Positions 7,623-16,401 of a stretch of DNA of 64,000 bases are shown in pieces. Position 1 is the first letter of the stretch, and each line of letters begins with the position of its first letter. A program made the translations under genes and the position numbers. Under the pieces are notes generated by a model. That model did not search any database. It was not told where the DNA came from and was given only the letters and a program-made list of their open reading frames with translations. Origin of the DNA: Candidatus Hydrogenedentota bacterium (GTDB taxonomy: Bacteria > Hydrogenedentota > Hydrogenedentia > Hydrogenedentales > CAILVY01); assembly GCA_029565395.1 (NCBI GenBank), contig JAKQOG010000178.1:169434-233433 (forward strand), given 5' to 3'.

Positions 7623-9318
7623 CCATAAGGATGCCATGCTGCCGCAGGCGGTCGGCGTCGGTTCGTGGTACGAAAATGGGGTGGCCTTTGGGGTCGATGG
7701 CTGCATAGAACATAGCGGTGGCTACAGTGCCGGGCGTGGGGATGAAACATTGCACTTGTTGGGGTTTCCAGCCGCGTTTCCGGAGCCACTCCGCGAGGGC
7801 GCGCATGTCGTGATCGGTGCAGCCGGGAAATGCACTCACAAGGTACGGAATCACATACTGTTCTTTTCCGGCATGGCGTGATTCCCGCTCAAACACGGTT
7901 AGGAATTGTTCAAAGGCGTCAAAGGCGGGTTTCCGCATGAGCCGCAGGACGGAGTCGCAACAGTGTTCCGGTGCAAGTTTTAATTGACCGCCGGTGAACT
8001 CCGCGATCAGTCCGCGCGCGTACGCGTCGTCCGTGAGCGCGAGATCATGGCGGATGCCGCTGGCGACGCGCAGATGCGCCACGCCGGGGATCTCGCGCAA
8101 GCGGCGCAAAAGCGACAGGAGTGCCTTTTGATCCGCGTTGAAATGCGGGCAAATTTTGGGGGTCAGGCAACTGGGACGCTTGCAGACCGCAGAGGCACAC
8201 CGCGCGCCCCACATGTTCGCCGTCGGCCCGCCCACGTCACTGATACTGCCGGACCAGTCGGGATGCCGCGTGAGTTCCGTGATTTCGCGTTCGATGGAGG
8301 CCGCACTGCGCGATTGGATGCGGCGTCCCTGGTGCAACGCCAACGAACAGAAGGAACATCCGCCGCCGCACCCGCGATGCGTGGTGACGCTGAACTGGAT
8401 CATGGCCGCCGCCGGGATGGGTTCTTTGTAGCTGGGATGCGATTGCCGCTGGAAGGGTAATGCATACAAGCGATCCAATTCCTCCGTGTTGAGCGGTGCG
8501 GCAGGCGGTGCGAAGACTACGGTGCGCTTGCCGCAGGCCTGTGTGGCCCACGTCATGCCGTCATGCACCTGCGTCTCCAATTGTACCGTGGCGTCCATTA
8601 AGCGTTTTGGGTCCGCTTCAATTGCTTCGTGCGACGGCAACGTCACATATGGTTCGTTTGTGTTAAACGGCTCCGACGTTGCAAACGCCGTGCCAGGGAT
8701 GCCGGTCAGGGGTTCACCTGATTGAATGCGCCGGGCGATCTCCAGCACCTGCCGCTCCGCCATGCCATACACGAGTAAATCCGCCTTGCTGTCCAGCAGA
8801 GTCGAACGGCGCAGTCCGTCCGACCAGAAATCATAGTGCGTGGCGCGCCGTAACGATGCTTCAATACCGCCCAGCACCACCGGCAATCCTGGAAACGCCT
8901 GACGGATCAACCCTGTGTAGACGATGCAGGCGCGGTTCGGACGCGCGCCGTGACGTCCTCCGGGGGTGTATGCGTCGTCATGCCGCTTCTTCCGGAATGC
9001 GGTGTAATGCGCGAGCATCGAATCCAGTGATCCTGCGCTTGCCCCTGCAAACAGTTTCGGACGTCCCATCCGCGCAATATCGCTGGCGTCCGTCCAGCGC
9101 GGCTGTGCCACAATCCCCACGCGAAAGCCATGTGCCTCCAACCATCGCCCCAACAATGCCGCCCCGAACGACGGATGGTCCACATACGCGTCCCCCGAGA
9201 CCAATAGAATATCCAGTGCGTCCCAACCCAGCCGCTCCATGTCTTCCCGGCACATTGGCAGGAATTGATGTGCCTGGTCCATCGAATTCTTTTTTCTATC
9301 GGGGTTTCTTTTTTGCAT
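7594..9318 (-). CDS. YgiQ-family (UPF0313) radical SAM protein
   Basis: The 574-residue protein starts with the typical YgiQ sequence FLPMCREDMERLGWDALDILLVSGDAYVDHPSFG, a B12-binding-like N-terminal region. It carries the radical SAM cluster motif CGGGCSFC (Cys317, Cys321, Cys324), which binds a 4Fe-4S cluster with S-adenosylmethionine. The C-terminal segment, including YLVSAFPGCTDHDM and VQCFIPTPGTVATAMFY, is also characteristic. The reaction of the family is not established. An internal ATG at 9282 is an equally good start, since neither has a strong ribosome-binding site. The last residues derive from a 9-bp minisatellite, so the C-terminus is probably variable between strains. Confidence 0.9.
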   Translation of the reverse strand: MQKRNPDRKKNSMDQAHQFLPMCREDMERLGWDALDILLVSGDAYVDHPSFGAALLGRWLEAHGFRVGIVAQPRWTDASDIARMGRPKLFAGASAGSLDSMLAHYTAFRKKRHDDAYTPGGRHGARPNRACIVYTGLIRQAFPGLPVVLGGIEASLRRATHYDFWSDGLRRSTLLDSKADLLVYGMAERQVLEIARRIQSGEPLTGIPGTAFATSEPFNTNEPYVTLPSHEAIEADPKRLMDATVQLETQVHDGMTWATQACGKRTVVFAPPAAPLNTEELDRLYALPFQRQSHPSYKEPIPAAAMIQFSVTTHRGCGGGCSFCSLALHQGRRIQSRSAASIEREITELTRHPDWSGSISDVGGPTANMWGARCASAVCKRPSCLTPKICPHFNADQKALLSLLRRLREIPGVAHLRVASGIRHDLALTDDAYARGLIAEFTGGQLKLAPEHCCDSVLRLMRKPAFDAFEQFLTVFERESRHAGKEQYVIPYLVSAFPGCTDHDMRALAEWLRKRGWKPQQVQCFIPTPGTVATAMFYAAIDPKGHPIFVPRTDADRLRQHGILMEQKGPKGQK

Positions 9319-9451
9319 GGAGGCAGCATATCACAAGGAATCCAGAATCATGGAAATTAGCGCCAGTGTTGTGTATCCCATTTCAGGCAGCGCGGGGATG
9401 CGTTGACGGCGAAAACCCGTTATACTCAGGAAAAACCGGAAGGAGAAAGCA

Positions 9452-10024
9452 GTGAAAGCAATTGCGATCAATGGGAGTGCACGGGAAGCGGGCAATACGG
9501 AAATCCTGCTGAAGAAATGTCTGAGCATTCTGAAGGAGCAGGGTATCGAAGGCGAACTCATCCGTTTGTGTGAGAAAAAAATCACCCCGTGTAACGCGTG
9601 TACACTGTGTTTTAAGAACAAGGATATGAAATGCGTGATCACGAATGATGCGTTTCAGGAAGTCTTCGACAAGATGCTGGCGGCGGACATCATTATTCTG
9701 GGATCACCGGTGTATTTTGGGTCCGCCACGGCGGATATAACAGCGCTCCTGGATCGCGCGGGATATGTCTCGCGCGCCAACGGCAATGTATTCTCCCGGA
9801 AACTCGGCGGCCCCGTGGTGGTGGCGCGCCGTGCGGGCCAGAACTTCACCTACGCACAATTGATGTTCTGGTTCATGATCAACGACATGATTATGCCCGG
9901 CTCTACCTATTGGAACATTGGGTTCGGCGCGGCCATCGGCGAGGTGAATGAGGATCAGGAAGCAATTCAAACCGTGACGCGGTTCGCGGAGAATCTCGCC
10001 TGGCTCGCGAAAAAACTTTACTAA
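9452..10024 (+). CDS. Iron-sulfur flavoprotein / NAD(P)H-dependent FMN reductase-like
   Basis: The 190-residue protein starts at a GTG with AGGAG six to seven bases upstream. It has a flavodoxin-like fold: the phosphate-binding loop INGSAREAGNTEILL at residues 5-20 and the second FMN loop ILGSPVYFGSATADITALLDR. The cysteine segment CNACTLCFKNKDMKC (about residues 49-63) marks the iron-sulfur flavoprotein branch, where it may bind a cluster or act in redox. It is 12 nt upstream of the DUF4838 gene and probably cotranscribed with it and the fucosidase. A link to glycan breakdown is not obvious. Confidence 0.88.
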   Translation: MKAIAINGSAREAGNTEILLKKCLSILKEQGIEGELIRLCEKKITPCNACTLCFKNKDMKCVITNDAFQEVFDKMLAADIIILGSPVYFGSATADITALLDRAGYVSRANGNVFSRKLGGPVVVARRAGQNFTYAQLMFWFMINDMIMPGSTYWNIGFGAAIGEVNEDQEAIQTVTRFAENLAWLAKKLY

Positions 10025-10036
10025 AGGAATCTTCGC

Positions 10037-11872
10037 ATGCCCAGAAACATCTTCACAATAGCAGGCTTTATTCTGCTTCTTGCTACACAGGCTATTGCCG
10101 GGCCATGGACGGCCTGGCAGAATGCGCTTGCGCCCACGGGGGTTCCCGGTCATAAACTGACCCTGTCCAAAAATGGGGCTGCCGCCTATGTCGTTGTGAT
10201 CCCGGAAAAGGCCTCTACGCAAGAGCAAAAAGCCGCGGAGGACCTTGTGCTCTGGCTGAAAGAGATGACCGGCACGGAATTCCCCATTGTGCGCGATTCC
10301 ACGCCGCCCCGCGACAAGGAAATCAGTATCGGGAATACAAACCGCCTTGTGGATATTCCCGAAGCCAAACAAGATCTCCAGGATGAAGGTTACGCCATTG
10401 CTGTCAAGGATAAGCGCCTTTTTCTGTTAGGCGGGCGCGTCCGCGGGCCCATCAACGCGGTGTATGCGTTGTTGGAAGAGGATTTGGGCTGCCGCTGGTA
10501 TGCAGGCTCTTCCGCCACGATTCCAAAACGCTCCACGTTGAAATTCAGGCCGGCGCCGCGCGTGTTTACACCCATTCTGATGTTGCGCGATCCGTTTTAT
10601 CAGGTGGCATTTGACGGAACGTGGTCCCTGCGCAACCGAACCAATGCACCTTCCGCTGCAATTCCTGAAGAATGGGGCGGCAATGTTAACTATGTGCTGT
10701 TCGTACACACCTTCAATACGCTGCTGCCGCCGGATCAGTATTTTAAGGATCACCCGGAATATTTCATGCTCGGCGCCGACGGCAAACGAAGTGCGCAGCA
10801 ACTCTGCACCACGAATCCGGACGTAATCCGCATTGTCACGGAGAACACCCTCCGGTTTTTGAAGGATAATCCTAACGCCGAGATCATCAGTGTGTCTAAA
10901 AATGATGGCGGCGGCACGTGCCTGTGTCCGAACTGCAAGGCGCTGGACGATGCCGAGGGTACAAACGCGGCCGCACTCCTTTTTCTGGTGAACAAGGTGG
11001 CGGAGGCGGTCGAAAAGGAATATCCCCGCGTGATCGTGGATACCCTGGCGTACCTGGAGACCGTAAAGCCGCCCAAGGCCCTGCGGCCCAGAAAAAATGT
11101 CGCCATTCGCCTCTGCACGGACAATTGCATGTGGTCGAAACCGTTCACGCCCGCCGAGGAAGTCCCCGCATTTCACGATGCAATGGTAGGCTGGAGCGCG
11201 ATTCATGACCGCATCACGATTTGGGATTATTGCGTGAATTTCAGCCATTACCCCGCGCCGATGCCGAATCTCCCGGCGATTGCCGCCAACATCCGGTTTT
11301 TTGTGGCGCATAACGCGAAAGGCGTGATGGAACAGGGCGCGTATCAGAGCCCCTGCGCGGAAAACGACTTGCTGCGCGCATGGGTCTTTGCAAAATTAAT
11401 GTGGGATCCCACACGTGACCTCGATGCGCTTGTTCAGGATTTCATCTGGGGCTATTTCGGCAACGCCGCGCCCGCCATTGCGGAATACAATGCCCTCCTG
11501 GCAAAAACCGCGCAGGAACACACGGAAAGCATGAAAAGCCCCAAGGACGGCATCCGCTATCCGATGGATTCCGAATTCCTCACGAAAGAGTTTCTCTTGG
11601 CGGCCTCCGCGCTATATGATAAGGCCGAGCAGCTTGCGGATTCCGACGAACTCAAACAGCACGTGGAGCGGGATCGGATTCCCATTCTTTATGTACTGCT
11701 CTGCCGCGGGCCGGAATTCGTGGGCGCGGACTATGGCGCGGTGCTGGATCGCTTCGAAACTATAGCGCACCGCGAAAAAATGACACATATTTACGAAGGA
11801 CCGCCCGATCTGGATCAGAAGCTTCAGGGATGGCGGGATGCATGGAATAAAACACAAACGAAGGAGAAATAA
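10037..11872 (+). CDS. Secreted DUF4838 protein, glycoside-hydrolase-like
   Basis: The 611-residue product has a signal peptide (MPRNIFTIAGFILLLATQAIAG). An alpha-glucuronidase N-terminal-like domain follows (about residues 45-140, AAEDLVLWLKEMTGTEFPI), then the DUF4838 region (about 195-480) with ISVSKNDGGGTCLCPNCKALD, IWDYCVNFSHYPAPMPNLPAIAANIRFF and GVMEQGAY. DUF4838 proteins are predicted TIM-barrel enzymes near GH67/GH20 and are common beside other glycosidases. A C-terminal helical part follows. The gene ends 2 nt before the fucosidase start, so both are probably translated from one mRNA and act on the same exported or host-derived glycan. Confidence 0.85.
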   Translation: MPRNIFTIAGFILLLATQAIAGPWTAWQNALAPTGVPGHKLTLSKNGAAAYVVVIPEKASTQEQKAAEDLVLWLKEMTGTEFPIVRDSTPPRDKEISIGNTNRLVDIPEAKQDLQDEGYAIAVKDKRLFLLGGRVRGPINAVYALLEEDLGCRWYAGSSATIPKRSTLKFRPAPRVFTPILMLRDPFYQVAFDGTWSLRNRTNAPSAAIPEEWGGNVNYVLFVHTFNTLLPPDQYFKDHPEYFMLGADGKRSAQQLCTTNPDVIRIVTENTLRFLKDNPNAEIISVSKNDGGGTCLCPNCKALDDAEGTNAAALLFLVNKVAEAVEKEYPRVIVDTLAYLETVKPPKALRPRKNVAIRLCTDNCMWSKPFTPAEEVPAFHDAMVGWSAIHDRITIWDYCVNFSHYPAPMPNLPAIAANIRFFVAHNAKGVMEQGAYQSPCAENDLLRAWVFAKLMWDPTRDLDALVQDFIWGYFGNAAPAIAEYNALLAKTAQEHTESMKSPKDGIRYPMDSEFLTKEFLLAASALYDKAEQLADSDELKQHVERDRIPILYVLLCRGPEFVGADYGAVLDRFETIAHREKMTHIYEGPPDLDQKLQGWRDAWNKTQTKEK

Positions 11873-11874
11873 CC

Positions 11875-13647
11875 ATGATGGGCAAAAAAACAGTACCCTG
11901 GATTTCAGCCATGATCCTTGTGGCAGTTCTACTTGGGCCTTGGGCGTGGTGTGCGGACAGCGGCGTGCCGCAGGAGACAAAAGAACAGCGCGACGCCCGC
12001 ATGGCGTGGTGGCGGGAGGCAAAGTTTGGTATGTTTATTCACTGGGGGTTGTATGCGATCCCCTCGGGCGTGTGGAAGGGCAAGGACGTGAATACGGCGG
12101 GCGAGTGGATCATGTTCGGCGGGCAAATTCCCGTGAGCGAGTATGAGCCCCTGCAAAAAGAGTTCAATCCTGTGAAATACAACCCGGAGGAATGGGTGCG
12201 CATTGCAAAGGCCGCCGGGATGAAGTACATCACGATCACCAGCAAGCATCACGACGGATTCTGCCTTTTCGACAGCAAGCTCACCGATTGGGATGTGATG
12301 AACACGCCCTACGGGAAGGATTTACTGAAACCGCTGGCGGACGCCTGCCACAAGGAAGGCGTGAAAATGTGCTGGTACCATTCCATCCTTGATTGGCACA
12401 ACCCTGATTATCTGCCGCGCGGCGCGGGAAGTCCGCGTCCCTGGGATACACGCCCCACCGAAGGCGCGGACTACAACCGCCACATCGATTATATGGAAGG
12501 CCAGTTGCGCGAATTGCTCACGAACTACGGCGAAATCGGCGTGATCTGGTTTGATGGCGGCTGGGAACACAAGGCGGAAGAGCACCGTGCGGACGAAGTG
12601 GCCGCGATGATCCGCGGCATCCAGCCGAAGATCATCATCAATGACCGCATCTGCATTCCGCAGGACTTCAATACGCCGGAACAGTACATTCCCGCTACCG
12701 GCATCAAGGATCGCGATTGGGAAGTCTGCATGACCATGAACGACACGTGGGGCTACAAAGTGCACGACCTCAATTGGAAGTCCACGGAAGACCTCATCCG
12801 GAAACTGGTGGACATCGTGAGCAAGGGTGGGAACTTCCTGCTCAATGTCGGTCCGACTGCGGAAGGACTGATCCCCGACGCGAGCGTGGAGCGGCTCTCG
12901 GCCATTGGGAAATGGATGGATGTGAACGGTGACAGCATCTACGGCACGACGGCGAGCGTGTTTAAGCGCCTGCCTTGGGGCCGCTGCACCGTCAAGCCCG
13001 GCAAACTGTTCCTGCAGGTGTTCGACTGGCCCGCCAACGGCGAACTGCTCGTGCCGGGATTGAAGAGCGACGTAAAAGCCGCTTACCTGATGGCCGATGC
13101 AACCAAAGCGCCGCTCACCACAGCAAAGAAAGACGACTCCACAATAGTTTCCGTGCCTGCCGCCGCGCCCGACGCCGTCGCGAGCGTGGTCGTGCTGGAG
13201 ATTGCGGGCGCGCCTGAAGTGGTGGATGTGCCTTTCCGCGCAGGGGCCGACGGCGTGCTCGAAGTGCGCGCGTGTGATGCGGACATCCACGGCGAAACCG
13301 CAAAATATGAAACCAGCCACCAGCTTGATAATATCGGCTGCTGGACGAATAAAAACGACTGGGTGAGCTGGCTGGTCGAAATTCCCAAGGCCGGCGCATA
13401 TGACGTGGAAGTGAATTACGCCTGCGATAAAGGCGCTGCCGGCGCCACATATGCGCTCAGCGTGTGCGAACAGAAAGTGGAAGGAAAAGTGAGCAGCACG
13501 GACGCGTGGTCCAAGTTCAAAACGGAAAAAATCGGTTCCATGACTTTTGCAAAACCCGGCCCCTGTGAACTGGCCGTCAAACCCCTCGAAATCCCCTCTG
13601 GAGCGCTCATGAACCTTAAGGCGGTGAAACTCATCCCTAAAAAATAG
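11875..13647 (+). CDS. Secreted alpha-L-fucosidase, GH29, with C-terminal binding-type domain
   Basis: The 590-residue protein has a signal peptide ending near ALAWCADS. The GH29 barrel begins with WWREAKFGMFIHWGLYAIPSG and contains YITITSKHHDGFCLFDSK and EIGVIWFDGGWEH. Asp227 in WFDGG is the expected nucleophile of this retaining family. A strand domain follows the barrel (about 370-445), then a C-terminal beta-sandwich (about 455-590) resembling carbohydrate-binding modules of fucosidases. The likely substrates are fucosylated glycans or fucoidan fragments. It is the last gene of its operon and is followed by an intrinsic terminator. Confidence 0.93.
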   Translation: MMGKKTVPWISAMILVAVLLGPWAWCADSGVPQETKEQRDARMAWWREAKFGMFIHWGLYAIPSGVWKGKDVNTAGEWIMFGGQIPVSEYEPLQKEFNPVKYNPEEWVRIAKAAGMKYITITSKHHDGFCLFDSKLTDWDVMNTPYGKDLLKPLADACHKEGVKMCWYHSILDWHNPDYLPRGAGSPRPWDTRPTEGADYNRHIDYMEGQLRELLTNYGEIGVIWFDGGWEHKAEEHRADEVAAMIRGIQPKIIINDRICIPQDFNTPEQYIPATGIKDRDWEVCMTMNDTWGYKVHDLNWKSTEDLIRKLVDIVSKGGNFLLNVGPTAEGLIPDASVERLSAIGKWMDVNGDSIYGTTASVFKRLPWGRCTVKPGKLFLQVFDWPANGELLVPGLKSDVKAAYLMADATKAPLTTAKKDDSTIVSVPAAAPDAVASVVVLEIAGAPEVVDVPFRAGADGVLEVRACDADIHGETAKYETSHQLDNIGCWTNKNDWVSWLVEIPKAGAYDVEVNYACDKGAAGATYALSVCEQKVEGKVSSTDAWSKFKTEKIGSMTFAKPGPCELAVKPLEIPSGALMNLKAVKLIPKK

Positions 13648-13671
13648 TTGCTATTTATTTGCGAAATTATG

Positions 13672-13703
13672 GAGCACGGTAAAAATGCCGTGCTCTTTTT
13701 TTT
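13672..13703 (+). terminator. Intrinsic terminator after the fucosidase gene
   Basis: GAGCACGG (13672-13679) pairs perfectly with CCGTGCTC (13688-13695) around an 8-nt AT-rich loop, followed immediately by eight Ts (13696-13703). It acts on plus-strand transcripts and separates the GH operon from the convergent Bat operon. Confidence 0.9.
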
Positions 13704-13735
13704 CTGATAGCTGATGGCTGAATGCTGACAGCCTC

Positions 13736-14539
13736 CTATGGCTTGTGTACCATTTCCGCCGCCGTTTGCGGAATCCAGCAGGTACGGTTATCGCGCAGGC
13801 GGATGTAGTACCAGCCGCCGCGGTCTTCTTCGAGGATGAACTCCGTGCCGGAATGCAGCGGCTCTTCGAAGCTGGGCTGGTACGTTTCGCCATTGCCTTT
13901 GCGCGCGGCGATTTCCTGGGCGGTAATCACGCCGCTTACGTCGCGCGAATGCTGCACGGCCTCCACCATGAGCGATCCGAAGAGCAGTCCGCTGACGATT
14001 GCGCAGATCACGATGCCCCAGGTGATCAGGGCGCGGCGGACAAAGAGGCGGAGTCCGGCAAGGATCCACAAGGCAAGAAAGAATGGCACAAAGAGGATAG
14101 TGCGCGCGCGCGCGCTAAAATCGTAATGCCAGAAAAACAGGGTTTTGAGAACCCGTGCGCGTTGGGGTTCATCCACGCGATCCAGGCGCTGGCTGCGCAC
14201 ATACGACAGGTTATGAAGCACATTCGGGTCATTGGGAAGATATTGTTCGGCACGGCGGTAATTTAAGATGGCGCGTCCGAGATCGCCGCTCATGAAATAG
14301 GCATTTCCGAGGTTGTAATAGAGCTGGCCGTTGCACACGCCGCCTTCTTCCAATATGCGCTCAAAGCGCAGGATGCTTTTCTGATACAAGTCTTTCGCGC
14401 CGTCCGGATCGGTGGCCGCCAACTCATTGGCCTGGCGGAACAGCGCATTGCCTTCGGTCAGCAGCGAGTGAAGCTGGCCGGTATCCAGCGCGCCCGCGCT
14501 CAAGGCGGCGATGATTGTTATAAGCAGCCCGGCATTCAT
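13736..14539 (-). CDS. batE: BatE-like TPR and SH3-domain membrane protein
   Basis: The 267-residue protein has an N-terminal signal or anchor and TPR repeats (about residues 25-120, including YYNLGNAYFMSGDLGRAILNYRRAEQYLP). Two membrane helices follow (about 145-165 and 172-192), then a C-terminal bacterial SH3-type domain (about 205-262, GWYYIRLRDNRTCWIP). This order is that of BatE, the last member of the Bacteroides aerotolerance operon type. Its start overlaps the batD stop by 4 nt. It is thought to act at the inner membrane or periplasm with BatA-D; its exact role is unknown. Confidence 0.85.
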   Translation of the reverse strand: MNAGLLITIIAALSAGALDTGQLHSLLTEGNALFRQANELAATDPDGAKDLYQKSILRFERILEEGGVCNGQLYYNLGNAYFMSGDLGRAILNYRRAEQYLPNDPNVLHNLSYVRSQRLDRVDEPQRARVLKTLFFWHYDFSARARTILFVPFFLALWILAGLRLFVRRALITWGIVICAIVSGLLFGSLMVEAVQHSRDVSGVITAQEIAARKGNGETYQPSFEEPLHSGTEFILEEDRGGWYYIRLRDNRTCWIPQTAAEMVHKP

Positions 14540-16398
14540 CGCAGGACTCCTTTCTCCAGGGCTTGAATGATTGCCAGGGTTTGTTCGATGAGCCCCGCGG
14601 CATTTTGCCCGCTGCTTTGCCCCGCATAGGAATAGGCTTCACATTGCCGGAAAATCTCTTTCAACTGCGCCTGAATCTCAGGGGCGGCCTGTTTTTGTTC
14701 CAGGAGGCGGCGTGCATCTTCATAGGTCAGCGCGGTTCCGGCCACACGAAGCTTGGCGCCCAGATATTCCCGCAACGCGTTCAAGGTTTCTTCGCAGGCA
14801 CGCCCGGCGTTTGCGACATCGATTGCTTTCAGCCGGTGCGCCGCTTCCGCATGGGCGCGCTTGGCCCGCCGCAGTTCAGGATTCGCCAAGCCCTTGCGGC
14901 GCGTCAACACGATTCCCGCAAGAACGGCGTAGGCCAGCGGCGGCAGGAACAAAATCGCCAGCCACAGCGGCGACCGCACCCAGTATCCCGGATCAAAGGC
15001 CTGGCTGGTCAGTACGGTTAAATCTTCATAATTGTGCGCAATGCCTTCGCGCCATTGCGTCAATTGATTCCGGACGTGCTGCACTTCAACGCCTTCCGCT
15101 TGCTCCGCCGTCACCACGCGGCTTTCGTGCACTTTCAGTGGAATCGGACGGGTGCGTGCTTCCTGATAGGTCCCCGTATCGGAATTGAAGTAATTCAGCG
15201 TAATGGGCGGGATCGCGTTCACCGAGGCATCCTGTGCGCGAATGGTCTGGGTAAAAACCTTTGCATTCCCTTCAATTTTGCCCGGCGCCATTTCCTTGGG
15301 GATTTTGAACTGTTTGGCAAGTTCCGGCTGTGCTTCGAGCGGCGGCAGTTCAACGGCCTTAAGGTACGGCGAGCCGCTGATACGCAGGGTCAGTGTGATG
15401 GGATCACCCACGTTGACTTCCGTGGGCGTGGCGCTGGCGGTAATGGTGAATGTGCCCAGCAATCCGCTGAAATTAGCGGGCCGCCCCTGTTGCGGAAGTT
15501 CCGCCACATCCAGCCGAAGGGCGTTGGACGGCGTTACAAAATTCTTGAACGTGCCCCGAGAACCGAAGAAGGGATCATTCCCGAAAAAGTCATTGAAGAA
15601 TCCGCGCTGCCCCCGGCGCTGTTCACTCACTTTTCCCTCACACGCCACCGTGGCGGGCTGGATGTCGATGCTTCCAGTTTGTTTGGGGATCAAGACCTTC
15701 TTGAACGAGAGCGTGGTGTAGGAAATTGTATCCAGCACTTCCTGCCCTTTTTCGGCAATGCACTCCATGTCCCCGGCTTGTACCTTGTAATATTCCTTGC
15801 CGGGGTTCTGCGGTTCTCCAAGGTCTTCCACAACGAACCGTGCGTCTTGTAATACGGGAACCGTGAAGGCGAAATTGCGCACATCTTTGCCCAGATACCA
15901 GGTTATGGTAAGCACCACCGGCTGACCCACATAGCATCTTTCCGAACTCAGCGCGAGGCGCAACTTAAATTCGGCTGTTTCCTGCGGCGTGCGGCCATTG
16001 AGTTGAATCGGCTGCGTGGTGAACCGCTGCCCCTCCGCCATGACGGCGATAGCGGGGATGGTCAACAGGCCTGCCTTTTTCGGCGTGAGGCGGTATGAGT
16101 AGATATAGGCCCGTTGCACATTGGAGGTCACATGTCCATTTACAATGGAGACCGACTGGCTGTTATTCGTCTGGCCCCCGAGGGATTGCACATCGAAGTC
16201 TTGGGTCAACGCGGTGATATCCGGCTCTTGCGGACGGTCGCTCCCCTGGATCTGAATCTGAAACATGAACGGTTCGCCCACATACGCGTCGGTTTTCTCC
16301 ACCGCGGCCCGGACCGTGACCTGCTGGGCCAGCGCGGTTACCGCGCCCGCCATGAGCAAGACCGTAAGGCCCAAACGCATATAGGGGGTTGCCGTCAT
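14536..16398 (-). CDS. batD: BatD-family membrane protein
   Basis: The 620-residue protein has a signal peptide (MRLGLTVLLMAGAVTALAQQ) and several Ig-like beta domains in the periplasm, opening with VTVRAAVEKTDAYVGEPFMFQIQIQGS and QPATVACEGK-type strands. One membrane helix lies at about residues 470-495 (LWLAILFLPPLAYAVLAGIVL), followed by a cytoplasmic helical tail. This is the BatD (oxygen tolerance) architecture. It sits between the TPR gene batC (3-nt gap) and batE (4-nt overlap). BatD probably scaffolds the VWA proteins BatA and BatB. Confidence 0.9.
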   Translation of the reverse strand: MTATPYMRLGLTVLLMAGAVTALAQQVTVRAAVEKTDAYVGEPFMFQIQIQGSDRPQEPDITALTQDFDVQSLGGQTNNSQSVSIVNGHVTSNVQRAYIYSYRLTPKKAGLLTIPAIAVMAEGQRFTTQPIQLNGRTPQETAEFKLRLALSSERCYVGQPVVLTITWYLGKDVRNFAFTVPVLQDARFVVEDLGEPQNPGKEYYKVQAGDMECIAEKGQEVLDTISYTTLSFKKVLIPKQTGSIDIQPATVACEGKVSEQRRGQRGFFNDFFGNDPFFGSRGTFKNFVTPSNALRLDVAELPQQGRPANFSGLLGTFTITASATPTEVNVGDPITLTLRISGSPYLKAVELPPLEAQPELAKQFKIPKEMAPGKIEGNAKVFTQTIRAQDASVNAIPPITLNYFNSDTGTYQEARTRPIPLKVHESRVVTAEQAEGVEVQHVRNQLTQWREGIAHNYEDLTVLTSQAFDPGYWVRSPLWLAILFLPPLAYAVLAGIVLTRRKGLANPELRRAKRAHAEAAHRLKAIDVANAGRACEETLNALREYLGAKLRVAGTALTYEDARRLLEQKQAAPEIQAQLKEIFRQCEAYSYAGQSSGQNAAGLIEQTLAIIQALEKGVLR

Positions 16399-16401
16399 GA
16401 A